Origin: Strigamia acuminata
Taxonomy: Eukaryota > Arthropoda > Chilopoda > Geophilomorpha > Linotaeniidae
Direction: 5' to 3'
DNA length: 52,500 nt
Assembly (NCBI GenBank): GCA_949358305.1
Contig: CASHSZ010000119.1
Span: forward strand, 27,501-80,000
Below the pieces are notes generated by a model. The model was not told the DNA's origin and searched no databases. It was given only the letters and a program-made list of their open reading frames with translations. The translations under genes were made by a program, and so were the position numbers. Below are positions 11,505 through 24,180 of this stretch, in pieces. Position 1 is the stretch's first letter. Each line of letters opens with the position of its first letter.

Positions 11505-11589
11505 CTGAAAAACGGAACGAAAAGTTGACGCCGACTGACGAGAACGAAATGGTTGTCGCGGTAATAGCGTTGGAGAAACTTACCACGTT

Positions 11590-11828
<239 letters not shown>

Positions 11829-11983
11829 GAGATGTGACGCTAGAGCATGTCGGAATAATGGCAATAACTGACAACTAATAATTAATAATCAATAATTAAT
11901 TAATAATCGACGATTAATAATCAATAACCGATAATGATTAGTAATAACGACAAACGTCGTCATCGAAAATAGCGACGCTTTGT

Positions 11984-12233
11984 CTCCGGGCCCGGGTGGC
12001 CGAGCGGGCAGAGTTACCTGCCGTACGGAGTTGTGGATCGAGGGTTCGAATCCCGCTCCCGCGAGTTTTCGTTTCTGGCAAAGCTGTATTGTCAAACACG
12101 CATTCCATTGACATTGCCATACATTGTGCCGTTTCAGTTTGGTCCCTTCTTCGTTTCAGATAGTGATGGTGAACACTCTCCCGCGAGGTTGCGGGAGGGT
12201 GGGGGGGAGTCGAAAGATTCGGCTCTCCTTTTA
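11984..12233 (+). mobile_element. tRNA-like SINE, copy 1
   Basis: The head is tRNA-like: box A TGGCCGAGCGGG, box B GGTTCGAATCC at about 12,043-12,053, spaced as in Ser/Leu-type tRNAs. About 100 nt later comes a hairpin-forming stretch CTCTCCCGCGAGGTTGCGGG. It ends in TTCGGCTCTCCTTTT, a possible Pol III stop. The same head-plus-hairpin composite occurs at 44,604, 45,018, 50,338 and 50,793. Confidence 0.7.
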
Positions 12234-12481
12234 TTTCTTCGTTTTATTTTTTTATTTTCATTTACCGTTCTCATCTTTATTTTCATTCTCGTTTTTTATT
12301 TTCGTTTACATGTTTCTATTTTTATTTCCACGGTGTGTCGGGAGGGCGCGCGAAAACCTACTCGCCCAATCTCCGTGGTCGCATTTTCCAAATTTTGTCA
12401 CTGGATTTCGCGCTTGCGGTGGGGATGGGCGCGCGCAGGCTCCGTCGTCGTGCCAGAAACTCCACTGTGTGATGTAGTCGC

Positions 12482-12512
<31 letters not shown>

Positions 12513-12687
12513 ACCTAAACCACCACCACCACCACCACCACCACCATCGTCGTCTCTTCTCTCCTTTTCTTTTAATTTTTGTTAATTTTTGTTAATTTTT
12601 GTTAATTTTGTAATTTTGTAATTTTGTAATTTTGTAATTTTGTAATTTTTGAAATTTTTATTTTTAACTTTTGAATGTACAAATGTA

Positions 12688-12726
<39 letters not shown>

Positions 12727-12803
12727 ATACAATAATCAGACTTTATTCTTCAGTCTTAAAAATATAAAAAAAATAAAAAAAAAAAATATTGTAAACCACT
12801 CGT
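12234..12803. other. Duplicated flank and AT-rich low-complexity sequence
   Basis: About 12,334-12,420 matches about 51,248-51,336 (TGTGTCGGGAGGGCG ... CACTGGATTTCGCGCT against the CACCGGATGTCGCGCT form), marking the right end of the duplicated segment. The rest holds CCG, CCA, GTTAATTTTT and AAAT repeats with no exon. Confidence 0.6.
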
Positions 12804-13205
12804 TTACGGTCCACGGGGAAATAAATAAATAAATAAATACATAAATGAATGAATGAATGAATGAATAATTAGAATCGAAGAGTGGCTGTCGTCGTCGTCG
12901 TCGCCGCCGTCGCCGCCGGTCCTCTCCTCGCCACCTTTACCACCGGTCGCCCCTTTGTCGTCGCCTTCGTCGTCCACCGGCTCCGTATCATCGGCCATCG
13001 CTCCCATCCACTTCTTCTCCACCCTCTCCAACATGTTCTCGAATCGTTCCTCCGTTCTCGCCAGCATCGCTTCCAATTTTGCCTCCGTCCTCGCCATCAT
13101 CTTCTCGACCATCGCCTCCAGCGCCGTCTCCTCGCTCTTCTTTTCACTCGGTGTCGGTGGCGGCGGCGGCGGCGGTGGTCGCGCAGACGCACCCCCTCGA
13201 CGCAA
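12804..13205 (-). CDS. Isolated coiled-coil exon, gene incomplete
   Basis: An acceptor (poly-T then CGCTAG) precedes an open frame from 13,205. It reads Pro-rich, then a regular helix with repeats like MARTEAKLEAMLARTEERF, then an acidic Asp/Gly tail. The frame drifts into AAAT/AATG microsatellite, so the true 3' end is unclear. The helix resembles in style the Glu/Ala/Met helix before finger 1 of the left-edge gene. A 230-bp GA tract sits just upstream and no earlier exon was found. It may be a gene fragment. Confidence 0.4.
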   Translation of the reverse strand: MRRGGASARPPPPPPPPTPSEKKSEETALEAMVEKMMARTEAKLEAMLARTEERFENMLERVEKKWMGAMADDTEPVDDEGDDKGATGGKGGEERTGGDGGDDDDDSHSSILIIHSFIHSFMYLFIYLFPRGP

Positions 13206-13227
13206 CTAGCGAAAAAAAAAAAAAAAA

Positions 13228-13461
<234 letters not shown>

Positions 13462-13469
13462 GCGCCCAC

Positions 13470-13523
13470 ATGCGTGAACAGTGCACTCGCCCTCCGCGCC
13501 CCGTCGGCGTAGGCGCCGGCCGT

Positions 13524-13561
<38 letters not shown>

Positions 13562-13954
13562 GCCCGGGAATCGCCCTTCCGCCCGTCACCGAATTTTGTC
13601 AATATCTGATAAATTTCCACAGAATTGCAGCGACATTGTACGGGATATTTCTGCCCGATTTGACGGACTTATGTAAAACATTGCTGAAATTCCGTGGAAA
13701 TTTATAAAATATTGACAAAGGTTGGTGACCGACCCACGGCGCGTTGCGGCGCGGTCGGAGCACGCGACCCGATCCCCCCCTCCCCCCGTCCCCAAAAAAC
13801 CACGCCTCGAGGAACCCCGAGGTTCGGTTTCCGACCGGGTCGCCTCTTGATCCGACCCGGGGCGCGTCACGGCGCGGTCGAAGGACGGCCCTCGCCCCCA
13901 AAAACCACACTCCGGGTCACGTGGTCTCGCACCCGACTCTCTCAGTTTTCCCGT
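13470..13954. repeat. Repeat block C, copy 1
   Basis: A GC-rich segment with a short CT run, one ~130-bp foldback unit (about 13,592-13,722), a GACCGACCCACGGCGCG stretch, and the inverse of the block B start (CCACACTCCGGGTCACGTGG). Nearly identical to about 31,520-31,990 in the same orientation. Confidence 0.75.
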
Positions 13955-14665
13955 TACGGGATCATGACGGGCCGTTACGGGATCGTGACGGGACCGTCGG
14001 CGGCCCGTTAACGGCTTGTACGGGCCGTTACGGGATCGTGACGGGACCGTCGGCGGCCCGTTAACGGCCCGTGCGGACCGTTACGGGATCGTGACGGGAC
14101 CGTCGGCGGCCCGTTAACGGCCCGTGCGGGCCCATGCGGGCCGTTGACGGGCCGTTGACGGGCCGTTGACGGGCCGTTAACGGGCCGTTAACGGGCCGTG
14201 ACGGTGTAAATCGAAAAAATCAACAACCGACAACACGTACGTGAAAACGCGTACAACATTCATAGACATTAATCTCGAATCCTGTTTTTGGTTTTACGCC
14301 GTTAACGGGCCGTTAACGGCCCGTTAACGGCCCGTTAACGGCCCGCATGAGGTCGTACGGGCCGTTACGGGATCGTGACGGGACCGTCGGCGGCCCGTTA
14401 ACGGCCCGTGCGAGCCGTTACGGGATCGTGACGGGACCGTCGGCGGCCCGTTAACGGCCCGTGCGAGCCGTTACGGGATCGTGACGGGACCGTCGGCGGC
14501 CCGTTAACGGCCCGTGCGAGCCGTTACGGGATCGTGACGGGACCGTCGGCGGCCCGTTAACGGCCCGTGCGGGCCGTTTTCGACCCGTTGCGGCCGTTTT
14601 CGACCCGTTGCGGCCCGTTTTCGACCCGTTACGGTCCTTGGCCGTAACGGGCCGAAAACGGGAAA
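13955..14665. repeat. GTTAAC minisatellite, block 2, with one core
   Basis: Units of GACGGGACCGTCGGCGGCCC and GTTAACGGCCCGTG flank one minus-orientation ~95-bp core (about 14,205-14,298). The last part contains tandem GCCGTTTTCGACCCGTT units. Confidence 0.9.
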
Positions 14666-17600
14666 ACTGAAAAAGTCGAGTGCGAGACCACGTGACCCGG
14701 AGTGTGGTTTTTGGGGACGAGGGCCGTCCTCCGACCGCGCCGTGACGCGCCGCGGGTCGGTCACCAACTTTTGTCAATTTTTGACAGATTTTCACGGAAT
14801 TTCAGCAACATTTTACGAGACATTTCTGCCCGATTGGACGGACTTGTTTAAAACATTGCTGAAATTCTGTGTTAATTTATCAAAAATTGCAAAAATTCGG
14901 TGCGAATTTTGTCAGAAATTGGGAAAATTTTTTTAAAACTAGTCCAACGCGCCGATAAATCGAGCGCCCACACGCGCCCACGTGCTTGGACAGTGCTGGG
15001 CGCGTCCAACCCGCGTGGACACTGTCAAGTCGGGCATTTTCGGGCACAGTTTGATGCGAGCAAATCTCGCAAAACTTGCACCGAATTGTGGCAACATTTG
15101 ATAGATTTCCACCGAATTTTAGCAATGTTTTACAAAAACCTGTGGAAATGTATCCAATCGGGCAGAAATGTCTCGCAAAATATTGCTGAAATTACTTGGA
15201 AATTTATCACAAATTGTCAAAAGTCGGTGCAATTTTTTTGGACGCATCAAACCGTGTGCCCCGAGAGTCCACGAGTGTGCCCGACCTGACAGTGTCCACG
15301 CGGGGCGCACTGTCCACGCACGTGGGCGCGTGATTTACTGGCGCGTTGGACGAGTTCTAAAAAAATTCTCCAAAATCTGACAAAACTTGCAACGATTTTT
15401 AACGACATTTAATAAATTTACACAGATTTTAAGCAATGTTTTACAGAAGCCCCATCCAAAAGGGCAGAAATATCCCGTATAATGTTGCTGCAATTCTGTA
15501 GAAATTTATCAGATATTGACAAAATTCGGTGACGGGCGGAAGGGCGATTCCCGAGCGGAAGAGAGAGAGAGAGAGAGAGGGCGGACGGCCGGCGCCTACG
15601 CCGACGGGGCGAGAGGGCGAGTGCACTGTTCACGCATGTGGGCACGTGTGGGCGCTCGATTTACCGGCGCGTTGGACGAGTTAAACAAAATTTTCCCAAT
15701 ATTTTGCATAACTTGCACCGATTTTTAAGAACATTTGACTGATTTCCACAGATTTTAAGCGATGTTTTACACGTCCAACCCGCGTGGACATTGTCAGATC
15801 GGGCGGTTTCGGGCACAGTTTTATTGTTAATTGTTTTTGCATTAGACATGTGTTTAATTCGTTTTGTCTTTTTAGTGGTTCCTTGACTCGGTGTGTACGG
15901 TTCTTGCGCGTCGTGCCCACGTTTAACACGTGGCCACACGAGTACATCGCGCACGCACATGCGTGGACTCTCGTCGACGATCGTGTGATTCTAGTTACGT
16001 CAGTCTCGATGTTTTATATGATTTTATTTTGCTAATTGTTTTGAGCGCGTGCAATTTCAATTGTTGCACTCCCGCATTTTCTATTGTAGACTAGTATCTG
16101 GACAATTTAGTTCGTGTTCTTGAGTCGAATAAATTAGACGTGTTTTTAATTTTTCTGTCGCCATTTTTTGAATTCACTAGCGCTCTTCAGATGATTCGTT
16201 GCGCTGCATGAGAGCTTTAATTGATGAGTTGGAGGCCAGTAAATCGCGCGCCCACATGCGCACGTCCAACCCGCGTGGACACTGTCAGATCGGGCACACG
16301 CGTGGACTCTCGGGGCACAGTTTGATGCGTGCAAAAGTTGCACCGACTTGTGGGAATTTTTTAACAAATTTCCACAGAATTTCAGCGACATTTTACGAGA
16401 CATTTCTGCCCGATGGGACGGACTTCTGTAAAACATTGCTTAAAATCCATGGAAATTTATCACATATTGACAAAATTCGGTGCAAGTTTTGTCAGAAATT
16501 AGGAAAAAACTTTTTTCAAAACTCGTCCAACGCGCCGGTAAATTGAGCGCCCACGTGCGTCGACAGTGGGCGCTTCAAAACCGCGTGGACACTGTCAGAT
16601 CTCGGCACAGTTTGATGCGCCCAAATCTAGCAATACTTGCACCGACTTTTGGCAATTTGTGACAAATTTTCACAGAATTTCGGCAACATTTTACGACACA
16701 TTTCTGCCCGGTTGGACACATTTCCACAGGTTTTTTGTAAAACGTTGCTAAAATTCCGTTGAATTTCATCAAAAATTGTGTCAAAAGTCGGTGACGGGCG
16801 GAGGGGCGAGCTCCGGGCGCCCGAGAGAGAGAGAGAAAGAGAGAGAGAGGGGACGGCCGGGGCTCCCGCCGACGGGCGGAGGGGCGAGCCTTGGCGGGTT
16901 GGGCGTGCACTATCTAGGCATGTGGGCGCTCGATTTACCGGCACGTTGGACAAGTTTTGAAAATTTTTTTTTTCCTAATTTTTGACAAAATTAGCACCGA
17001 ATTTTGCCAATATTTGATAAATTTCCACGGAATTTTATCAATGTTTTACAAAAAACCCCTGGAAATGTGTCCAATCGAGCAGAAATGTCTCGTAAAATAT
17101 CGCTGAAATTTGTCTAAAATTGACAAAAAATCGGTGCAAGTTTTGCTAGATATTTGCCCGGATCAAACTGTGCCCGAAACCGCCCGATCTGACAGTGTGC
17201 ACGCGGGCTGGACGTGCCCACTGTCCCCGCATGTGCACTCGCCGGCGCGTTGGACGAGTTTAAGAAGATTTTATCAATTTCTGACAAAACTTGCATCGAT
17301 TTTTTGTCAATATTTGATAAATTTCCCCAGAATTTTAGCAATAAAACCTTTGAAAATGTATCCAAAAGAGCAGAAATGTCCTGTAAAATATTGCTGAAAA
17401 TCTGTTGAAATTCATCAAATATTGACAAAAATCTGTGACGAGCGGAGGGGCGATCCTTTGGCGGCCGAAAGAGAGAGGGGGGACGGTCGGGGCTCCCGCC
17501 GACGGGCGGAGGGGCGAGCCTTGGCGGCCGAGAGAGAGAGAGAGAGAGGACGGCCGGGGCTCCCGCCGGCGCACTGTCCATGGGCGCGCTCGATTTACTG

Positions 17601-18055
17601 GCGCGTTGGACGAATTTTAAATTTTTTGTTTCCTATTTCTGACTAAATTTGCACAGACTTTTGTCAATTTTTGACAAATTTTCACGGAATTTCAGCAATG
17701 GGACGGACTTATGTAAAACATCGCTTAAAATCTGGAAATCTGTCAAATCTTCTTTAAATTTATGCAAGATATTGGGAAATTTTGGTTTAACTCGTCCAAC
17801 GGGCCGGTAAATCGAGCGCCCACACGCGCCCACATGCACGTCCAACCCGCATGGGCACTGTCACATCGGACGTTTGTTGCGTGCAAAACTTGCACCGACT
17901 TTTGGCCATTTTTGGTTAAACTTTCGCACAATTTCTGCCCGATTGGACACTGAGGTTCGGTTTCCGACCGGGTCGTTTCTTGTCCGACCCGCGGCGCGTC
18001 GCGGCGCGGCCGGAGGACGGCCCTCGTCCCCAAAAACCACACTCCGAGTCACGGG
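14666..18055. repeat. Array of ~130-bp foldback units and GC-rich linkers
   Basis: At least eight quasi-palindromic AT-richer units lie here (near 14,770, 15,080, 15,390, 16,330, 16,640, 16,990, 17,260 and 17,650). Arms of ~45-50 bp read TTTGTCAATAT...AAATTTCCAC...TTTCAGCAA and its complement, around a TTTCTGCCCGATTGGACG loop. Linkers carry CGTCCAACGCGCCGGTAAAT and GGACACTGTCAGATCGGGC. GA/AG-rich inserts near 15,555, 16,820 and 17,470 are followed by GGACGGCCGG. No coding exon is supported. Confidence 0.75.
15790..16225. other. AT-richer unique island inside the foldback array
   Basis: About 430 bp without foldback units. It contains an 83-codon open frame (15,784-16,035) with no recognisable domain. 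It could be a remnant of an inserted element. I see no clear feature. Confidence 0.4.
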
Positions 18056-18865
18056 TCGCACGGCCAACAGGCCGTGACGGGCCGTAGCGGGTCGAAAACG
18101 GGCCGTTAACGGCCCGTTGACGGCCCGTTAGCGGCCCGCATGAGGTCGCACGGGCCGTCGGCGAGCCGAAGTCCGGGAACGAAGGCCGTTACGGGACCGT
18201 GACGGGACCGTCGGCGGCCCGTTAACGGCCCGTGCGAGCCGTTACGGGACCGTGACGGGACCGTCGGCGGCCCGTTAACGGCCCGTGCGGGCCGTTACGG
18301 GATCGTGACGGGACCGTCGGCGGCCCGTTAACGGCCCGTGCGGGCCGTTACGGGATCGTAACGGGCCGTTAACGGGCCGTTAACGGGCCGTTAACGGGCC
18401 GTGACGGTGTAAATCGAAAAAATCAACAACCGACAACACGTACATGAAAACGCGTACAACATTCATAGACATTAATCTCGAATCCTGTTTTTGGTTTTAC
18501 GCCGTTAACGGGCCGTTAACGGCCCGTTAACGGCCCGTTAACGGCCCGCATGAGGTCGTACGGGCCGTTACGGGGTCGTGACGGGATCGTCGGCGGCCCG
18601 TTAACGGCCCGTGCGGGCCGTTACGGGATAGTTACGGAACCGTCGGCGGCCCGTTAACGGCCCGTGCGAGCCGTTACGGGATCGTGACGGGACCGTCGGC
18701 GGCCCGTTAACGGCCCGTGCGAGCCGTTACGGGATTGTGACGGGACCGTCGGCGGCCCGTTAACGGCCCGTGCGGGCCGTTTTCGACCCGTTGCGGCCGT
18801 TTTCGACCCGTTGCGGCCCGTTTTCGACCCGTTACGGTCCTTGGCCGTAACGGGCCGAAAACGGG
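18056..18865. repeat. GTTAAC minisatellite, block 3, with one core
   Basis: Same unit types as block 2, with one minus-orientation core (about 18,408-18,501). It contains CGAGCCGAAGTCCGGGAACG, a spacer also found in the 20-23 kb and 29-33 kb arrays. Confidence 0.9.
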
Positions 18866-19690
18866 AAAACTGAAAAAGTCGAGTGCGAGACCACGTGACC
18901 CGGAGTGTGGTTTTTGGGGGCGAGGGCCGTCCTCCGACCGCGCCGTGACGCGCCCCGAGTCGGATCAAGAGGCGACCCGGTCGGAAACCGAACCTCGGGG
19001 TTCCTCGAGGCGTGGTTTTTTGGGGACGGGGGGAGGGGGGGGGGGGGGGATCGGGTCGCGTGCTCCGACCGCGCCGCAACGCGATGTGGGTCGGTCACCA
19101 ACTTTTGTCAATTTTTGACAAATTTCCACGGAATTTCAGCAACATTTTACGAGACGTTTCTGCCCGACTAGACACGTTTCCGCAGGTTTTAGCAAAACAA
19201 CGTTAAATTCTGTGGAAATTTATCAAATGTTGACAAAATTCTGTGCAAGTTTTGTCAGATACTTACTTACTTACGATATAAACTCGAACGTCGTCCATCG
19301 ACACTCTCAACATTCCACCGGACATTTTCCGGAAGAGTTTGTCCCGATCGGGACCACGCCTCGACGAAGCCCGGGACCCGGTTTCCGACCGGGTCGTTTT
19401 TGGCCCAAGTCACGGCGCGTCGCGGCGCTTTCGGAGCACGCGACCCGATCCCCCCCCTCCCCCCCGTACTCAAAAACCACGTTTTAGCGAAACCCTTGAC
19501 CGGTCACAAAACCCACCGAACACCGAAAAGCAACGAACAAAACGCGCTCGGTCGCACGAACTACTCGGCCAAAACAACATCCGCAAATTCCGCATCGCAG
19601 TCGCGATCAACGAAACAACGTATAGGCCGCCGTAATGTTAAAAAGCGGGACCCTTTCGCCCCCGACAAAATCCGCACACATACCCCAAGG
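18866..19690 (+). mobile_element. Repeat block B, copy 2, ending at TTAA
   Basis: Nearly identical to 30,126-31,084 from GAGACCACGTGACCCGG through one foldback unit, a TTAC run and the shared terminal ~200 bp ending CCCCAAGG. TTAA follows at 19,691-19,694. The copy at 30 kb has an extra ~105-bp internal duplication. Confidence 0.65.
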
Positions 19691-20060
19691 TTAAGCGAGC
19701 TCGGGGTTGCCTCGCACGCACGAGGGGCGCACCGGTAGTTACTTCCGTGGTGTTGCGCCGTGCACACCGTGCGCCGACGGTAGTTTGCGCGCATTGTCTG
19801 TCGCGCGACCCACTCGGTCTATCGGTACGGAGGCATCGTCGTGGTTCGTATTTTGGAGCGGCCGTGTCTGGCCTCGAGAGGGAGAGGAGGGGGAGGAGGA
19901 GGAGGGAGGGGAGACGGTGACAAATATTTATTTTGAAACAAATTACCGGGACTACCGGCGCTCGTTGGCGCCCGTTGTCCCGTGCGGGCCGTTAACGGGC
20001 CGCCGACGATCCCGCAACGGCCCCGTAACGGCCCGTACGGGCCGTTAACGGGCCGCACGA
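19691..20060 (+). repeat. Left arm of a large inverted duplication
   Basis: The ~370 bp from TTAAGCGAGCTCGGGG are repeated, essentially without change, in reverse orientation at about 33,366-33,733. The similarity continues into the neighbouring minisatellite. The two arms enclose the 20-33 kb satellite and the LTR element. Confidence 0.85.
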
Positions 20061-23000
20061 GGTTGGCGAGGCCGCCGCACGGGCCGCCGACGGTCCCGTA
20101 ACGACCCCGTTAACGGCCCGTGCGAGCCGTTAACGGGCCGCCGACGGTCCCGTCACGATCCCGTAACGGCCCGTACAAGCCGTTAACGGGCCGCCGACGG
20201 TCTCGTCACGATCCCGTCACGGCTCGTGCGGGCCGTTAACGGGCCGCCGACGGTCCCGTCACGATCCCGTCACGGCCCGTGCGGGCCGTTAACGGGCTGC
20301 CGACGGTCCCGTCACGATCCCGTCACGGCTCGTGCGGGCCGTTAACGGGCCGCCGACGGTCCCGTCACGATCCCGTCACGGCCCGTGCGGGCCGTTAACG
20401 GGCTGCCGACGGTCCCGTCACGATCCCGTCAACGGCCCGCATGGAGTCGTACGGGCCGTTAACGGGCTGCCGACGGTCCCGTCACGATCCCGTCACGGCT
20501 CGTGCGGGCCGTTAACGGGCCGCCGACAGTCCCGTCACGATCCCGTCACGGCCTGTGCGGGCCGTTAACGGGCCGTTAACGGGCCGTTAACGGCCCGTTA
20601 ACGGCGTAAAACCAAAAACAGGATTCGAGATTAATGTCTATGAATGTTGTACGCGTTTTCACGTACGTGTTGTCGGTTGTTGATTTTTTCGATTTACGCC
20701 GTAACGGCCCGTTAACGGCCCGTTAACGGCCCGTCAACGGCCCGTCAACGGCCCGCAACGGCCCGCACGGGCCGTTAACGGGCCGTCGACGATCCCGTCA
20801 CGATCCCGCAACGGCCCGCACGGGCCGTTAACGGGCCGCTGACGGTCCCGTCACGATCCCGTCACGGCCTTCGTTCCCGGACTTCGGCTCGCCGACGGCC
20901 CGTACGACCTCACGCGGGCCGTTAACGGGCCGTTAACGGCCCGTTAACGGCCCGTTAACGGCGTAAAACCAAAAACAGGATTCGAGATTAATGTCTATGA
21001 ATGTTGTACGCGTTTTCATGTACGTGTTGTCGGTTGTTGATTTTTTCGATTCACGCCGTAACGGCCCGTTAACGGCCCGTTAACGGCCCGTCAACGGCCC
21101 GTCAACGGCCCGCAACGGCCCGCACGGGCCGTTAACGGGCCGTCGACGATCCCGTCACGATCCCGCAACGGCCCGCACGGGCCGTTAACGGGCCGCTGAC
21201 GGTCCCGTCACGATCCCGCAACGGCCCGCACGGGCCGTTAACGGGCCGTCGACGATCCCGTCACGATCCCGCAACGGCCCGTACGGGCCGTTAACGGGCC
21301 GCCGACGGTCCCGTCACGATCCCGTCACGGCTCGTGCGGGCCGTTAACGGGCCGCCGACAGTCCCGTCACGATCCCGTCACGGCCTGTGCGGGCCGTTAA
21401 CGGGCCGTTAACGGGCCGTTAACGGCCCGTTAACGGCGTAAAACCAAAAACAGGATTCGAGATTAATGTCTATGAATGTTGTACGCGTTTTCACGTACGT
21501 GTTGTCGGTTGTTGATTTTTTCGATTTACGCCGTAACGGCCCGTTAACGGCCCGTTAACGGCCCGTCAACGGCCCGTCAACGGCCCGCAACGGCCCGCAC
21601 GGGCCGTTAACGGGCCGTCGACGATCCCGTCACGATCCCGCAACGGCCCGCACGGGCCGTTAACGGGCCGCTGACGGTCCCGTCACGATCCCGTCACGGC
21701 CTTCGTTCCCGGACTTCGGCTCGCCGACGGCCCGTACGACCTCACGCGGGCCGTTAACGGGCCGTTAACGGCCCGTTAACGGCCCGTTAACGGCGTAAAA
21801 CCAAAAACAGGATTCGAGATTAATGTCTATGAATGTTGTACGCGTTTTCATGTACGTGTTGTCGGTTGTTGATTTTTTCGATTCACGCCGTAACGGCCCG
21901 TTAACGGCCCGTTAACGGCCCGTCAACGGCCCGTCAACGGCCCGCAACGGCCCGCACGGGCCGTTAACGGGCCGTCGACGATCCCGTCACGATCCCGCAA
22001 CGGCCCGCACGGGCCGTTAACGGGCCGCTGACGGTCCCGTCACGATCCCGCAACGGCCCGCACGGGCCGTTAACGGGCCGTCGACGATCCCGTCACGATC
22101 CCGCAACGGCCCGCACGGGCCGTTAACGGGCCGCTGACGGTCCCGTCACGATCCCGCAACGGCCCGCACGGGCCGTTAACGGGCCGTCGACGGTCCCGTC
22201 ACGATCCCGCAACGGCCCGCACGGGCCGTTAACGGCCCGTTAACGGCCCGTTAACGGCCCGTTAACGGGGCAAAACCGAAAACAGGATTCGAGATTAATG
22301 TCTATGAATGTTGTACGCGTTTTCACGTACGTGTTGTCGGTTGTTGATTTTTTCGATTTACGCCGTAACGGCCCGTTAACGGCCCGTTAACGGCCCGTCA
22401 ACGGCCCGTCAACGGCCCGCAACGGCCCGCACGGGCCGTTAACGGGCCGTCGACGATCCCGTCACGATCCCGCAACGGCCCGCACGGGCCGTTAACGGGC
22501 CGCTGACGGTCCCGTCACGATCCCGTCACGGCCTTCGTTCCCGGACTTCGGCTCGCCGACGGCCCGTACGACCTCACGCGGGCCGTTAACGGGCCGTTAA
22601 CGGCCCGTTAACGGCCCGTTAACGGCGTAAAACCAAAAACAGGATTCGAGATTAATGTCTATGAATGTTGTACGCGTTTTCATGTACGTGTTGTCGGTTG
22701 TTGATTTTTTCGATTCACGCCGTAACGGCCCGTTAACGGCCCGTTAACGGCCCGTCAACGGCCCGTCAACGGCCCGCAACGGCCCGCACGGGCCGTTAAC
22801 GGGCCGTCGACGATCCCGTCACGATCCCGCAACGGCCCGCACGGGCCGTTAACGGGCCGCTGACGGTCCCGTCACGATCCCGCAACGGCCCGCACGGGCC
22901 GTTAACGGGCCGTCGACGATCCCGTCACGATCCCGCAACGGCCCGCACGGGCCGTTAACGGGCCGCTGACGGTCCCGTCACGATCCCGCAACGGCCCGCA

Positions 23001-23705
23001 CGGGCCGTTAACGGGCCGTCGACGGTCCCGTCACGATCCCGCAACGGCCCGCACGGGCCGTTAACGGCCCGTTAACGGCCCGTTAACGGCCCGTTAACGG
23101 GGCAAAACCGAAAACAGGATTCGAGATTAATGTCTATGAATGTTGTACGCGTTTTCATGTACGTGTTGTCGGTTGTTGATTTTTTCGATTCACGCCGTAA
23201 CGGCCCGTTAACGGCCCGTTAACGGCCCGTCAACGGCCCGTCAACGGCCCGCAACGGCCCGCACGGGCCGTTAACGGGCCGCTGACGGTCCCGTCACGAT
23301 CCCGCAACGGCCCGCACGGGCCGTTAACGGGCCGTCGACGATCCCGTCACGATCCCGCAACGGCCCGCACGGGCCGTTAACGGGCCGCTGACGGTCCCGT
23401 CACGATCCCGCAACGGCCCGCACGGGCCGTTAACGGGCCGTCGACGGTCCCGTCACGATCCCGCAACGGCCCGCACGGGCCGTTAACGGCCCGTTAACGG
23501 CCCGTTAACGGCCCGTTAACGGGGCAAAACCGAAAACAGGATTCGAGATTAATGTCTATGAATGTTGTACGCGTTTTCATGTACGTGTTGTCGGTTGTTG
23601 ATTTTTTCGAATCACGCCGTAACGGCCCGTTAACGGCCCGTTAACGGCCCGTCAACGGCCCGTCAACGGCCCGCAACGGCCCGCACGGGCCGTTAACGGG
23701 CCGTC
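20061..23705. repeat. GTTAAC minisatellite, block 4, with higher-order organisation
   Basis: The largest satellite block. Eight plus-orientation cores start near 20,606, 20,963, 21,438, 21,795, 22,270, 22,626, 23,102 and 23,524. Spacings alternate about 357 and 475 bp, so the higher-order unit is about 832 bp (the last interval is 422). Alternate cores carry CACGTACGTG with TTTACGCC, or CATGTACGTG with TTCACGCC. Between cores lie units of GGGCCGTTAACGGGCCG and CGACGATCCCGTCACG. Confidence 0.9.
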
Positions 23706-24160
23706 TGTAGAGATTTGATCAACCGTATGGTGTTTGTATTGTTCACATCGCACGTTTCCGTATTAGTGCGACTGTTAAGCAACTTGTTTATTGTTACATC
23801 ATGTCCCGGAGTTGAGGATCGGTTAATATTGACTTTTATTAATGCGTGTTACGTTGCCACAACCGTTTCCCCTTTGTGTAATGATTTAGCAAGTTGTCGT
23901 CTGCTCAAATGAGCATTTTGTTCATATAATTTGTTCTGTTATTAGTTATCTTTGTTTTAACTTTGTACAGGATAAATCAACTGATGTTAATCATTGATTT
24001 GTCCTATTGATAGATATTGAGTGCAGTTAGCCTCAATGTATGTATTTTATGTTCACTTATTATGCCTGGAATAAAAATGGCCACTTGCATGGTTTTCAAG
24101 TGCAAGTTTTATACAACTGTCTGCCATTATTTCACTGCACTCACCAGCCTATTTCCAACA
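23706..24160 (+). repeat. Left LTR
   Basis: 455 bp, begins TGTAGAGATTTG and ends TTTCCAACA. A polyadenylation hexamer AATAAA lies at 24,070-24,075, the same offset as in the right LTR. Confidence 0.95.
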
Positions 24161-24161
24161 A

Positions 24162-24180
24162 TGGTAGCAGAGGATGGTTT
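24162..24180 (+). other. Primer-binding site for initiator tRNA-Met
   Basis: TGGTAGCAGAGGATGGTTT, starting 2 nt after the LTR, is complementary to the 3' end of metazoan initiator tRNA-Met. A consensus splice donor GTGAGT follows at once (24,182-24,187). Confidence 0.9.

Noticed and set aside
11984-12068. A functional tRNA-Ser or tRNA-Leu gene
   Set aside because: The box A/B regions are good, but the acceptor pairing is weak, no convincing anticodon arm was found, and the same head recurs five times with a common non-tRNA tail, as in SINEs.
19707-20048. A 113-codon gene present as identical inverted copies (also 33,376-33,717)
   Set aside because: Identity is explained by the inverted duplication; the frame runs into minisatellite and has no recognisable domain.
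20061-23705. CRISPR-like array (regular repeats with spacers)
   Set aside because: Both repeat and spacer parts are themselves repeated and the genome is eukaryotic; this is a higher-order satellite.
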